From Prochlorococcus marinus str. MIT 9401 (lineage in GTDB: Bacteria > Cyanobacteriota > Cyanobacteriia > PCC-6307 > Cyanobiaceae), in NCBI RefSeq assembly GCF_000760095.1, contig NZ_JNAR01000016.1, positions 62,001-126,000 of the forward strand: a stretch of DNA of 64,000 nucleotides, read 5' to 3'. Of this stretch, positions 6,036 through 14,577 are shown in pieces; within the stretch, counting starts at the first letter, position 1, and each line of letters starts with the position of its first letter. The translations under genes were made by a program, and so were the position numbers. Under the pieces are notes generated by a model. It worked only from the letters and a program-made list of their open reading frames with translations. It did not search any database and had not been told where the DNA came from.

Positions 6036-6655
6036 AAATAAATTATAGATTTTACTCTTTTATCTTCAGCTTTAAAACTTACTGATTCAGTATCTAAATT
6101 ATAGTAAGCGTTTTCTGAATTTATTTCATATTTGTTGTCATTATTTTCATCTTTTATTATATATTTTACTGGATTAAAAAATTCAATTACATTATCCGAA
6201 CCCAATTTGGCTTTTCCTGAATTTAAGATGATATTTTTATTTTCAAATTTTATGTTACCTTCTAACGTATAGTCAGTATTTTCTATATTCCAAATAAAAT
6301 TATCAGCATATAAAATATCCTCATCTTTTCTAAGAGTTTTTAATTTAACATTCCCTCTCAATTTTAGGAGCTTATTGTTTTCTGATAATGTAGATTCTTC
6401 TGAACTAATAATATATTTAGTTTTTTCCCCATTGAAAATATTTATAATAGGTTTTTTTAATTCGAATTTTAATTCAATGTTGTTATAACTTGAGTTTGGA
6501 CTGGTAATTGAATATATCTTATCTCCTCTTTTAGAGTAAATTTCCATATCTAAACTGTCTATTTTTTGTAGTACTTTATTTTCATCAATTACATTTGGGG
6601 CACAACCAAGAATAAAAAATGGAAAGATAATTATTAATCTATAAATGTTTCTCAT
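6032..6655 (-). CDS. LptC-like lipoprotein (LPS export, periplasmic)
   Basis: The signal peptide ends in a lipobox (ILGC, residues 15-18), so the product is a lipoprotein. The rest is a repetitive beta-strand pattern (IINIFNGEKTKYIISSEE, NNKLLKLRGNVKL, YTLEGNIKFENKNIIL) typical of the LptC/OstA beta-jellyroll that carries lipopolysaccharide from the LptBFG transporter to the outer membrane. Length 207 aa is near LptC (about 190). The start lies inside the end of metG (17-nt overlap). Assignment rests on fold pattern and lipobox; a related LptA-type domain is the alternative. Confidence 0.75.
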   Translation of the reverse strand: MRNIYRLIIIFPFFILGCAPNVIDENKVLQKIDSLDMEIYSKRGDKIYSITSPNSSYNNIELKFELKKPIINIFNGEKTKYIISSEESTLSENNKLLKLRGNVKLKTLRKDEDILYADNFIWNIENTDYTLEGNIKFENKNIILNSGKAKLGSDNVIEFFNPVKYIIKDENNDNKYEINSENAYYNLDTESVSFKAEDKRVKSIIYF

Positions 6656-8183
6656 ACTCCAGCTTATTTATTATTGGAGAAGGTTTAGGAAGACTTGAGT
6701 TGCTAATTAATAATCCCCATCTTAATTGTTTTTTCCAGGGAATTTCTTCTTTGTAGATAGAACCAAGTTGTTCATTAATTTTTGTAGATAATTCTGGCAA
6801 TAAAGGGAGCAATAATAATCCTATTATTCGGGTACTTTCTAATACGTTATAAATAATTTCCTTAACTAGAGGTAAATTATCTTTATCTTTTATTAACATC
6901 CATGGCTGATTATCATTCAAATACAAATTTGTATTAATTGCTAGGCTAAGTACTTCATTAGCTGCAAGATCTAATTTGTAGATGTCAAAGTTATGAATAT
7001 ATTTTTCAACTGCAATTTTGGCATAATTCTCTAATTTGTTTTCACTTAAAAATTTTTCATTATATGGCACTTTATTATCAAACCATTTTCTAGACATAGA
7101 TGATGTTCTATTTAGTAAATTACCAATTGTATTAGCCAAGTCATTATTGATAATGTCAACAAATCTTTTATGTTGAAAATCTCCATCATTTCCTAGTGAT
7201 ATGTCTTTAATGAGGTACCACCTTACAGGATCATTTCCATATTTTGAGAGCAATAAGTCAGGGTCGAGTACATTTCCCAAACTTTTACCCATTTTTTGCC
7301 CCTCTCTTGTAAGAAATCCATGTCCAAAAACTTTTTTAGGAACTTTCATCCCTGCAGAAATGAGCATTGCAGGCCAATACACAGCATGGAACCTCAGTAT
7401 ATCTTTACCAATTAAATGAACATCAGCTGGCCATCCACCATTTATTGATTTTTCCAATGAATAATCTGTCGAATCAGAACTAATTGCACTTACATATCCA
7501 AGTAAAGCATCAAACCATACATAAAAGGTATGGTTATCGTAACCAGGAACAGGAATTCCCCATGAGACATTTGTTCTTGAAATTGAAAAATCCTTTAAAC
7601 CTCTAGAAACAAAATTTATAATTTCATTCTTTCTTTCTATTGGCTCTATAAAAGAAGGTTCGTTGATTATTTTCTCAATTTCCTTTTGATACTTCGAAAG
7701 CCTAAAAAAGAGATTCTCTTCATTTTTCCATTCTAAATTTTTTTGATGTATTGGGCACTTGTATGTTGAAGAGTTTTCTGGATTATCTTTAAATTCTTCA
7801 CAACCGACACAATACCAACCTTTTTGAACTCCCATATAGATATCATCAGATGCTTTTACTCTTTCATAAAATTCATTTACTATAAATTCATGCTTTTTTG
7901 AGCTTGTTCTTATAAATTTATTAAATGATATATTCCAATTTTTCCAATTAATATTAAAAATTTCTGAGATTTCATCACAATGTAATTTTGGTTCAATACC
8001 CTTTTTATTAGCCGTTCTTTGTATTTTTAAACCATGTTCATCAACACCTGTAATGAAAATAACATTTTCACCTACAAGCCTTTTATACCTAGCTATTGAG
8101 TCACAAATTATTGTTGTATATACACTTCCTAGATGAGGTTTATCATTAACATAGTATAAGGGGGTAGTAATGACAAAAGTCAT
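6639..8183 (-). CDS. metG: methionyl-tRNA synthetase
   Basis: Charges tRNA-Met. Class I signature HLGS at residues 17-20 after TTPLYYVNDKP, zinc-type knuckle in the connective peptide (CVGCEEF and CPIH, about residues 125-145), KMGKS loop near residue 298 (GQKMGKSLGNV). At 514 aa it ends soon after the anticodon-binding helical domain (NLYLNDNQPWMLIK) and lacks the C-terminal tRNA-binding (EMAP-like) extension, which is common in cyanobacteria. Next gene upstream on the strand is the RNB nuclease, separated by 71 nt. Confidence 0.97.
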   Translation of the reverse strand: MTFVITTPLYYVNDKPHLGSVYTTIICDSIARYKRLVGENVIFITGVDEHGLKIQRTANKKGIEPKLHCDEISEIFNINWKNWNISFNKFIRTSSKKHEFIVNEFYERVKASDDIYMGVQKGWYCVGCEEFKDNPENSSTYKCPIHQKNLEWKNEENLFFRLSKYQKEIEKIINEPSFIEPIERKNEIINFVSRGLKDFSISRTNVSWGIPVPGYDNHTFYVWFDALLGYVSAISSDSTDYSLEKSINGGWPADVHLIGKDILRFHAVYWPAMLISAGMKVPKKVFGHGFLTREGQKMGKSLGNVLDPDLLLSKYGNDPVRWYLIKDISLGNDGDFQHKRFVDIINNDLANTIGNLLNRTSSMSRKWFDNKVPYNEKFLSENKLENYAKIAVEKYIHNFDIYKLDLAANEVLSLAINTNLYLNDNQPWMLIKDKDNLPLVKEIIYNVLESTRIIGLLLLPLLPELSTKINEQLGSIYKEEIPWKKQLRWGLLISNSSLPKPSPIINKLEYEKHL

Positions 8184-8254
8184 AAAGCTTTTTTTTATTA
8201 ATACTAACAGATATTATTTTAAACTTATAACAACCTATTATATTTATTTTATAG

Positions 8255-9439
8255 TTAATAAATAAACTCTAAAAGATTACTATCATTAATATTATATTTA
8301 ACTTTATATATTTTATTACTATATATTTCTATCGATATAAATAGAGTAATAAGTATTTCTAGCGAGTAATCTGGAAAATAAACCAATGCAATATTTCTTT
8401 TATGATTAATCCACTTAACAAATATTATTTTATAAAAGGATTTTTTTTCAGTTTTAAAAAATAAAGATAAATAATTAAATTTATCATTTTTATAAATATT
8501 ATTATTCTCTGCTTGTCTATTCTTTGAATAATCTATAATCGCAGAAACTGAATTTAAACTTAGTGTTTCGTAATTATTAATTTTATTATATACTTGTCTT
8601 TGTATAATTAAATCAAGATATCTTCTTAGTGGGGAAGTACATTGTACATACATTTTAAGACCTAGTGACTCATGTTTTCCAGCCTTAGTTGTTATATAGC
8701 TTTTTCCCATATATTGTTTTAATATTATAAATTTAATTTCACTATCGTTGTATCTATTAAGTATTTCAGATGGATTACAGTTTATTTTCTGAATCCTAAA
8801 TGCAGCTGCTAAATTATTTTTATATAAAAATAAACTTGTTACATAACACATTAATATCATTGATTCTGCAACTATAATTTGTGATAATGTTTTCTCTAAT
8901 TTATTTAGTGTAACTTTATTCTTATAAAATTTAATTTTACAATTAGGACTTTCAAAAATTATTGCTCCTTGTTTCTTTCTGAATTTAATACTTTTTTCTA
9001 ATAAATTTTTAATTTCAATTAATTCTATTTCTTCTTTAGGTTCTAATTCTAATATTTCATTTGCATCTTCATATGTTAATTGATATTTTGGTTTTATTAT
9101 TGCTTCAGTTATTTCATAATTATTTATTGATCCATCTTTATTGAATTCTATTGCTGCACTAATAGTTTCTGAAATTTTATTATGTGCTAGATTTGCTTTA
9201 GCAAGAATATCTTTTGGTAGCATTGGGACATATTGATCAATTAAATATAAACTGTTATTTCTCCTTCTTGCTTCTAAATCAACATTAGAATCATGCAAAA
9301 AGAGTTTGCATGGGTTACTAATATGTATCCATAAAATTTTTATATTTCCTTCTTTTCTTTCAAAAGAAATAGCGTCATCCACCTCATGCGGATCATCAGA
9401 GTCAATAATATATGTTTTTAGATTTGTTAAATCTTTCAA
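8255..9439 (-). CDS. RNB-domain exoribonuclease (RNase II/R family), short form
   Basis: A 3'-to-5' exoribonuclease catalytic domain. The metal-binding motif is at residues 13-22 (DSDDPHEVDDA): Asp13, Asp21 and Asp22 match the catalytic aspartates, while the position of the second one is Glu19. The C-terminal signature CTSPLRRYLDLIIQRQ is near residue 265. At 394 aa it is much shorter than RNase II (about 640): no N-terminal cold-shock domains and no clear S1 domain, only about 110 residues after the RNB core. It follows rpsR by 45 nt on the same strand, so it is probably in the rpmG-rpsR transcript. Confidence 0.85.
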   Translation of the reverse strand: MKDLTNLKTYIIDSDDPHEVDDAISFERKEGNIKILWIHISNPCKLFLHDSNVDLEARRRNNSLYLIDQYVPMLPKDILAKANLAHNKISETISAAIEFNKDGSINNYEITEAIIKPKYQLTYEDANEILELEPKEEIELIEIKNLLEKSIKFRKKQGAIIFESPNCKIKFYKNKVTLNKLEKTLSQIIVAESMILMCYVTSLFLYKNNLAAAFRIQKINCNPSEILNRYNDSEIKFIILKQYMGKSYITTKAGKHESLGLKMYVQCTSPLRRYLDLIIQRQVYNKINNYETLSLNSVSAIIDYSKNRQAENNNIYKNDKFNYLSLFFKTEKKSFYKIIFVKWINHKRNIALVYFPDYSLEILITLFISIEIYSNKIYKVKYNINDSNLLEFIY

Positions 9440-9484
9440 ATATTTGAGATATTAATTATGGTGCCTACTATATCCAGTATAAGA

Positions 9485-9706
9485 TTATCCTTCAGGATTT
9501 ATGAAGGGTAAAAGAGCTACAATTCTGGCTCTTTTTACCGCTAATGTAAGATCTCTTTGTTGTTTTGAGGTTAAACCAGTCATCCTTCTAGGTAGGATTT
9601 TACCCCTCTCAGTTATGAATTTTTTTAGTAGTTCTACATCCTTATAGTCAATAGGATCTCCAGGCTTGATAGGAGATAATTGTTTTTTAAAAATTGAATT
9701 AGCCAT
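9485..9706 (-). CDS. rpsR: 30S ribosomal protein S18
   Basis: Small-subunit protein that binds 16S rRNA next to S6 in the platform. Length 73 aa. Diagnostic core: [23 protein letters not shown], then [19 protein letters not shown] and ALLPFI. It is 17 nt downstream of rpmG, the standard cyanobacterial and plastid L33-S18 pair, and precedes the RNB nuclease gene. Confidence 0.98.
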   Translation of the reverse strand: MANSIFKKQLSPIKPGDPIDYKDVELLKKFITERGKILPRRMTGLTSKQQRDLTLAVKRARIVALLPFINPEG

Positions 9707-9723
9707 GATTTAATTTAATTTGA

Positions 9724-9918
9724 TTACTTTATTTCTTTGTGAATTGTCATTCTGTTTAAATGAGGATTGAACTTTTTTAATTCCAATCTTTCAGTTGTAT
9801 TCCTTCGATTTTTTTCAGTAGTATATCTTGAAACACCATTTGATCTCTTAGGATCTGTGCTTGTTCTAGCTTCAGTACATTCCAGGGTCACTACAACTCT
9901 TGTCCCTTTTTTAGCCAT
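9724..9918 (-). CDS. rpmG: 50S ribosomal protein L33
   Basis: Large-subunit protein of 64 aa starting [18 protein letters not shown]; the ATG further upstream (9966) would add 16 non-conserved residues. Core [22 protein letters not shown] is the L33 signature of cyanobacteria and plastids. The Cys pairs of zinc-type L33 are absent (one Cys only), so this is the zinc-free form. First gene of the rpmG-rpsR-ribonuclease set, divergent from pheT. Confidence 0.97.
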   Translation of the reverse strand: MAKKGTRVVVTLECTEARTSTDPKRSNGVSRYTTEKNRRNTTERLELKKFNPHLNRMTIHKEIK

Positions 9919-10019
9919 TTTAATTGATACTTTATTGTATAATTTTCTATTGTACATCTTCAACAAACTTTTTTGAAGATAAACTCATTTCTTTTATCGT
10001 CATTGATTAAAAAATATAT

Positions 10020-12464
10020 ATGAAAGTTTCTCAAAATTGGCTGAATAATTTAGTAGAAATTACCTCTACTCCTGAAGAACTCTCTGAGAAATTGTCAATT
10101 GGTGGATTTGAGGTTGAATCATTAGAGGATTGTTCAGAAAATGTAAATGGTGTTGTTTTAGGTAAGGTCTTATCAGTTTTAAAGCACGAAGGATCTGACA
10201 AACTTTCAATTTGCCAAGTTGATATTGGTAGTTCAAATAATTTACAAATTATCTGTGGTGCGCCCAATATTAAATCAAATATTTATGTTTATGTTGCTAC
10301 TATCGGCGCGAAATTAAACGCAGTTAATTTAACTATTAAAAGAAGTGAAATCAGAGGTGTCATGAGTGAAGGAATGATATGTTCACTGCAGGAACTAGGT
10401 TTAGAGGGCTCAAGCGAAGGGATAGAGATTATTGATGAGGATTTAGCCTTAAAACATGAATTGGGTACTCCAGCATCAAATTTACTTCAATTAAATGATT
10501 TTATATATGATTTAGCAATTACAGCTAATAGACCAGACGGAATGTCGGTTATAGGTATAGCACGCGAAATTTCTGCTCTTTTAGAATCAAAATTAAAATT
10601 TCCAGAATTAAGCCGCAAATATAATATTGATTTGCTTAAAGGAATTCAACTTTGCCCAGTGGCTATAACATCTGATTGTATTTATACCTTAAGCTGTATT
10701 GATGGAGTAAATGGGGAAAAATTATCGCCACAATGGCTAAAAAACCGTATAGAAAAATCTGGTATAAAATCTATTAATCTTCTAGTTGATTTAACAAACT
10801 ATATTCTTTTAGAGCAAGGTCAACCTTTGCATGCTTTTGATAAAGATAAATTGTCAAACTTAATTGGCAAGGAAGTTTATCCAGAAGATTTCTCTGTAAG
10901 AAAAGGAAAGGATCACGAAAGCCTTATATGCTTGGATGGTAAAGAATATGACTTAAATGAAAATATCACAGTTGTTACTTGTTGTGATATACCGGTTGCT
11001 ATTGCTGGGGTGATAGGCGGTTTAGAGACTTCTGTGACTAATACTACCTCATCTATTTACCTTGAAGGCGCTGTTTTTAATCCAGTTACTATAAGAAAAT
11101 CATCGAAGGCGGTTGGAATAAGAACAGAATCTAGCAGCAGATATGAAAAAGGTATTTCATCTAAAAATACAATAGATGCTGTTACCAGGGCGATTAATCT
11201 TTTAGAAGAAAATTTTACAATTAATTTGCCAACCATCAATATTTCTAATTTAATAAAAAATGAAGATATTTTTATCAAATTAAGGAGAAATCGAATACAT
11301 AAAATTCTTGGCCCATTAATAATTAACGATCAATTTGAAAAAAGAAATTTATCTGATAATGAAATAGTTGATAAATTAACTCTCATAGGTTGTAAATTAA
11401 TGAATAAAGAATATGGCTGGGATGTAGCAGTAATTCCTAATAGATCACAAGATTTAATAAGAGAAATAGATTTAATTGAAGAAATTGCGAGATTAATTGG
11501 GTATGACAGATTTGACTTAAAACTTCCTAATCCAATTAAGCCTGGAAAATTATCATCAGAGCAATTGGCATTGAGAAAAGTAAAAAATGGTTTTATAGAA
11601 AATGGTTTTAACGAGGTACTTAGCTACTCGCTTGTCCCAGAAGACAAAGAAAACCTTGTAAAGATTTCTAATCCTTTGTTATTAGAAACAAGCTGCCTTA
11701 GAGATAATATTTGGAGGGAACATTTGGAGATTGTAAACCGTAATATCAAAGCTGGACAAACAAGTTGTTATATATTTGAAATTGGAAATGTTTTTAATAA
11801 GAATACTGAGAACATTCAAGAAGAAGTACTAAATGGTGTAATTTTTGGTAATAAAAAATTTGGTAAATGGGCAAATTCTGGCAAGGATAACGATCTTAAT
11901 TATTACCAGGCCAGAGGAAAGTTAAAGGAAGCTTTATCATGTCTGAATATAAAAATTGATGATAAACCTTTTGACTCAATTGATTTTCTTCATCCAGGAA
12001 GAACAGCCAAATTATTTATTGAGGGAAAAGATGCCGGTTATTTTGGTGAAATCCATCCCAAACTTCTATTAGAGAAGAAGTCTTTAAAAAAAGTTTTTTT
12101 ATTTAGCATAAATGTTGCTGACCTCTTGGGAGCTAGTACAAGAAAAAATAAATGGATTCCAATATTTAAGAAATACCCAATAGTTCCGAAAATAGAAAGG
12201 GATATAAATTTTGTTTTCTGTAAGAAATTTTTAATTAGCGATATAACTTCACAAATAAGAAGAACAGGAAAAAATCTTTTAGAGGATGTACAATTAATCG
12301 ATGTTTTTGAAGATATTAAACTTGGGGAGAATAATATAAGTTATACATTTAGATTATCTTATAGAGATAAAGATAAAACATTATTAGATTCAGATATTAA
12401 ATCAATACACTCAAGCATAATCTCTAAAATTGAAAAAAGTTTTAACACAAAGCTGCGAGATTAA
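10020..12464 (+). CDS. pheT: phenylalanyl-tRNA synthetase beta subunit
   Basis: Beta chain of the (alpha-beta)2 synthetase. Domains in order: N-terminal tRNA-binding OB fold (about residues 40-155, GVVLGKVLSVLKHEGSDKL), B3/B4 editing region (about 215-400, with LLVDLTNYILLEQGQPLHAFD and GAVFNPVTIRKSSK), B5 (about 420-500), catalytic-like module, and the C-terminal FDX-ACB anticodon fold (about 715-812, FKKYPIVPKIERDINF). Length 814 aa is standard. The alpha subunit gene is not in this window. Divergent from rpmG. Confidence 0.98.
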   Translation: MKVSQNWLNNLVEITSTPEELSEKLSIGGFEVESLEDCSENVNGVVLGKVLSVLKHEGSDKLSICQVDIGSSNNLQIICGAPNIKSNIYVYVATIGAKLNAVNLTIKRSEIRGVMSEGMICSLQELGLEGSSEGIEIIDEDLALKHELGTPASNLLQLNDFIYDLAITANRPDGMSVIGIAREISALLESKLKFPELSRKYNIDLLKGIQLCPVAITSDCIYTLSCIDGVNGEKLSPQWLKNRIEKSGIKSINLLVDLTNYILLEQGQPLHAFDKDKLSNLIGKEVYPEDFSVRKGKDHESLICLDGKEYDLNENITVVTCCDIPVAIAGVIGGLETSVTNTTSSIYLEGAVFNPVTIRKSSKAVGIRTESSSRYEKGISSKNTIDAVTRAINLLEENFTINLPTINISNLIKNEDIFIKLRRNRIHKILGPLIINDQFEKRNLSDNEIVDKLTLIGCKLMNKEYGWDVAVIPNRSQDLIREIDLIEEIARLIGYDRFDLKLPNPIKPGKLSSEQLALRKVKNGFIENGFNEVLSYSLVPEDKENLVKISNPLLLETSCLRDNIWREHLEIVNRNIKAGQTSCYIFEIGNVFNKNTENIQEEVLNGVIFGNKKFGKWANSGKDNDLNYYQARGKLKEALSCLNIKIDDKPFDSIDFLHPGRTAKLFIEGKDAGYFGEIHPKLLLEKKSLKKVFLFSINVADLLGASTRKNKWIPIFKKYPIVPKIERDINFVFCKKFLISDITSQIRRTGKNLLEDVQLIDVFEDIKLGENNISYTFRLSYRDKDKTLLDSDIKSIHSSIISKIEKSFNTKLRD

Positions 12465-12570
12465 TTGTCTAGAATTTCTCATTTAAGACTTGATATTAGT
12501 CTATAAATAATTCTTAAACAAGAAAAGTAATAATCCTATAAAACTGATTAATGTTGTATTATATTTTATT

Positions 12571-12819
12571 ATGATCAATTTTTTATCCCTACTTCTATCT
12601 TCAGTGCTGTGGGTACAAGTTCCGCAATGGTCAGATGATTGGTCAAAATGTTCTGTTGACGTACCTGACGCTTCGTGCCATTGGTACATAACTGCTCCTG
12701 ATAATACTTTTGGGAAGGGGTTCGATTGGGCTAGTGCCCCTTGGTTTGACGCTAACGGTTTAAGTGATGTTCCTAGCATAGACAAGCAAACTGCTATACA
12801 AAAGCTTCAGGCTAAGTAG
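12571..12819 (+). CDS. small secreted Trp/Cys-containing protein, 82 aa, unknown
   Basis: MINFLSLLLSSVLWVQVPQW looks like a signal peptide or membrane anchor. The mature part is acidic and rich in Trp (WSDDWSK, CHWYITAPDN, FDWASAPWFD), with two cysteines (Cys27 and Cys36 approximately) spaced for a disulfide. The DNA is clearly more G+C-rich than its surroundings. I recall similar small proteins in marine Synechococcus but know no function. The opposite strand carries a 94-codon shadow ORF that I reject. Followed at once by two hairpins (12819-12839 and 12858-12887). Confidence 0.7.
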   Translation: MINFLSLLLSSVLWVQVPQWSDDWSKCSVDVPDASCHWYITAPDNTFGKGFDWASAPWFDANGLSDVPSIDKQTAIQKLQAK

Positions 12820-12839
12820 TACTGTCTTTAAGGCAGTAC
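12819..12839 (+). terminator. hairpin after the small secreted protein gene
   Basis: Arms GTACTGTC and GGCAGTAC (8 pairs, one G-T) around loop TTTAA. The hairpin starts at the last base of the stop codon. It has no T run behind it, so it may be an mRNA 3'-end stabilising structure rather than a terminator alone. Confidence 0.4.
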
Positions 12840-12857
12840 GAGATTAGATATAAGCCT

Positions 12858-12887
12858 TTAATAGCAGGACTTTCTAGTCCTTATTAA
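12858..12887 (+). terminator. second hairpin, probable terminator
   Basis: Arms TTAATA-gc-AGGACT and AGTCCT-TATTAA give a 12-bp stem with a two-base bulge and a TTCT loop, followed by TTTCTTGG. It is stronger and more terminator-like than the hairpin 19 nt upstream. Confidence 0.45.
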
Positions 12888-13236
12888 TTTCTTGGACATT
12901 GAAAGGACATAGTTTTTCGATTTTTATTTAATTTTTTATTTTTTTTAGGCAATAAATAGTTTGGGTATGATTCGTCCAAAATAATAAATTTATATATTGC
13001 CTTTCTATTTTGAGACTATAAAATAGACTTATAATAAGTCTCATATAAGAAGTACTATACAAAGAAAATTTATTTATTTAAAAGTAAATTTTATTTAAAT
13101 TTCATTTATAAATAATTATTGTTTTCATAAGTTCGAATAACATAATTGATGAAATTTAGAAATTGTTAACTTAACATTTATCTCATATGAGACTATAGAT
13201 TAGACTTATTAGTAGTCTTATTTGAGAATTAGTATA
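12888..13236. other. convergent intergenic region holding a 50-bp direct repeat
   Basis: Between the convergent genes ending at 12819 and 13237 there is no ORF of note on either strand. The stretch is more than 80% A+T, with several T-runs (12918-12948) and, at 13011-13060 and 13188-13237, two copies of an imperfect 50-bp direct repeat described separately. The 127 bp between the copies contain only 6-codon frames. Confidence 0.6.
13011..13060. repeat. direct repeat copy A with 12-nt-phased AGACT elements
   Basis: Aligns without gaps to 13188-13237 (40 of 50 positions identical). It contains AGACT at 13013 and 13025 and its inverse AGTCT at 13037, each 12 nt apart. The outer TGAGACT/AGTCTCA (13011-13017, 13037-13043) and inner AGACTTAT-A-ATAAGTCT (13025-13041) are perfect inverted repeats. 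It also contains TATAAT (13030-13035). Confidence 0.65.
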
Positions 13237-13237
13237 C
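13188..13237. repeat. direct repeat copy B with 12-nt-phased AGACT elements
   Basis: Second copy, ending at the stop codon of the RHH-J gene. AGACT at 13190 and 13202 and AGTCT at 13214 keep exactly the 12-nt phase of copy A even though the bases between have diverged. A perfect palindrome CTCATATGAG (13182-13191) overlaps its left edge. Confidence 0.65.
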
Positions 13238-14253
13238 TAATTTCTATATAGATTTTTTAGCAATTGATACGCTTCATTTAATTTTCTCATTTGATCTGTT
13301 GATCCTCCAGCATCTGGATGCGTCTCTAAGGCTATTGATTTATAGGCCTCCCTAATTTTACGGAACGTATGAGCGGATCCTGCGGATGTTGATAAATTCA
13401 ATAATTTAAGTGCTCCATGTACTGTCATTGTTGAGTCCAAAGTTTCAAATGAATTTGATCTATTATTTCGCTTAAATCTACTTACAAACCTTCTCATAAG
13501 TGTTGGTATTCTTTTTATCAGATCTGATGTAGCAAAAGGGTCTTCTAAAACGCCAATCATTAATAAAACAATTTCAAGGGATGGATTTTTCTTTATCCAA
13601 AATGGGCATAATTCTGACATTAATTTATTGGCTGTACTCCACGTAAAGGGTAGATTTTCAGTTCCATCAAGATTTGGCCATATATCCCTTTCAAACCAAT
13701 CCAGCGAAGCTTTTACTACATGATCATTAGGAACTGATCCATACAAGGTTTTCCAATGACTAATTAACTCAATTCGACATTTTATTAATTCAGTTTCTTT
13801 AATTGAATTAATTTGAATATCATTAATATTCTCCTTTAATTTTTCACTATTAATACTTCTTCTTAGATTCTTTACTTTTTTATCAACAAAATCTGGAAGG
13901 TTTATATTTGAGTTGGCTTTTTCTTTATTTTGATTTTTATTTGTAAATCTTTTATTCAAAGATATCTCATTAACTTCTTTTTTTTCGTCTGATTTAATTA
14001 ATACCAATGCAGTATCTTCATCAATATTTAAATTTTCATTATTATTATTATTATTCTCGTTAAAGTCTATTTCTTGCTGTTGGTTCTTAGGTAGTAAATC
14101 ATCTTCTTGCAGAAGTTCTTTAAGTATCTTTTCTATTACAGGTCCTCTTGCTCTAAATCCCCACTCTTTTCGTAATTGATCAAACCTGTAAATTAGTTCC
14201 TCAGGTAAATCAATCGAAATTCTTTTTGTATTTGAATTTTCAGGAATATTCAA
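13237..14253 (-). CDS. ribbon-helix-helix plus J-domain fusion protein
   Basis: Unusual architecture, 338 aa. Residues about 10-48 fit a ribbon-helix-helix DNA-binding fold: strand KRISIDLP, helix EELIYRFDQLRKEWG, helix GPVIEKILKELLQE. Residues 50-150 are a low-complexity Asn/Lys linker (with NENNNNNNEN). A helical middle domain (about 155-270) contains ERDIWPNLDG and FWIKKNPSLEIVLLMIGV. The C-terminus is a J domain (about 285-335) with the HPD triad at 312-314 (ALETHPDAGGS). J domains stimulate Hsp70 ATPase. Annotated homologues would be called DnaJ-like; I infer a DNA- or nucleoid-linked co-chaperone. The direct repeats at its 3' side are possible targets. Confidence 0.75.
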   Translation of the reverse strand: MNIPENSNTKRISIDLPEELIYRFDQLRKEWGFRARGPVIEKILKELLQEDDLLPKNQQQEIDFNENNNNNNENLNIDEDTALVLIKSDEKKEVNEISLNKRFTNKNQNKEKANSNINLPDFVDKKVKNLRRSINSEKLKENINDIQINSIKETELIKCRIELISHWKTLYGSVPNDHVVKASLDWFERDIWPNLDGTENLPFTWSTANKLMSELCPFWIKKNPSLEIVLLMIGVLEDPFATSDLIKRIPTLMRRFVSRFKRNNRSNSFETLDSTMTVHGALKLLNLSTSAGSAHTFRKIREAYKSIALETHPDAGGSTDQMRKLNEAYQLLKNLYRN

Positions 14254-14353
14254 TAATAATTTCTTGAATAGTATGGAATTTATTTAATTTTATTCAAAAA
14301 AAATTTAAAGTCCATAAGGATTATTGTTTTCAAATTAAAACCAATTTATTTTT

Positions 14354-14575
14354 ATGTCACAAGTCAATAAAGTATTTTTTTATAATAATTCAAAAATGTT
14401 TAATTGTTATTTCAAGTCTTCTAAAGAAAAAAAGAGTTTTTATCAACATAAGAAATTAGAAATGCTCAATTATTTTAAGGATTCACTTGAACGTAAAATT
14501 GCCTCTGTAACAGCATCTATAGAAGTTCTAGAAAGCCAAATAAGCAGGAATAAGGACGTTGAAGGAACTAACTAG
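14354..14575 (+). CDS. hypothetical protein, 73 aa, helical
   Basis: Soluble, Lys/Ser-rich N-terminus, then one long helix (LNYFKDSLERKIASVTASIEVLESQI, split across residues 38-63) with heptad spacing, suggesting a short coiled coil. I recall a similar LERR-A-ASIE-LE-QI pattern in conserved small proteins of marine cyanobacteria but no function. The start could also be the second Met (residue 15) or Met37, which would leave only the helix. It converges with the Ap4A phosphorylase-like gene, with 2 nt between stops. Confidence 0.65.
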   Translation: MSQVNKVFFYNNSKMFNCYFKSSKEKKSFYQHKKLEMLNYFKDSLERKIASVTASIEVLESQISRNKDVEGTN

Positions 14576-14577
14576 TT

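Noticed and set aside
12501-12785. 94-codon ORF on the minus strand opposite the small exported protein
   Set aside because: It is Ser/His/Asp-rich with a hydrophobic end made of low-complexity AT sequence, and it mirrors the better plus-strand gene with its signal-like N-terminus.
12888-13236. CRISPR array or attachment site in the repeat region
   Set aside because: Only two imperfect 50-bp copies 127 bp apart, no uniform spacers, no cas, integrase or tRNA nearby.
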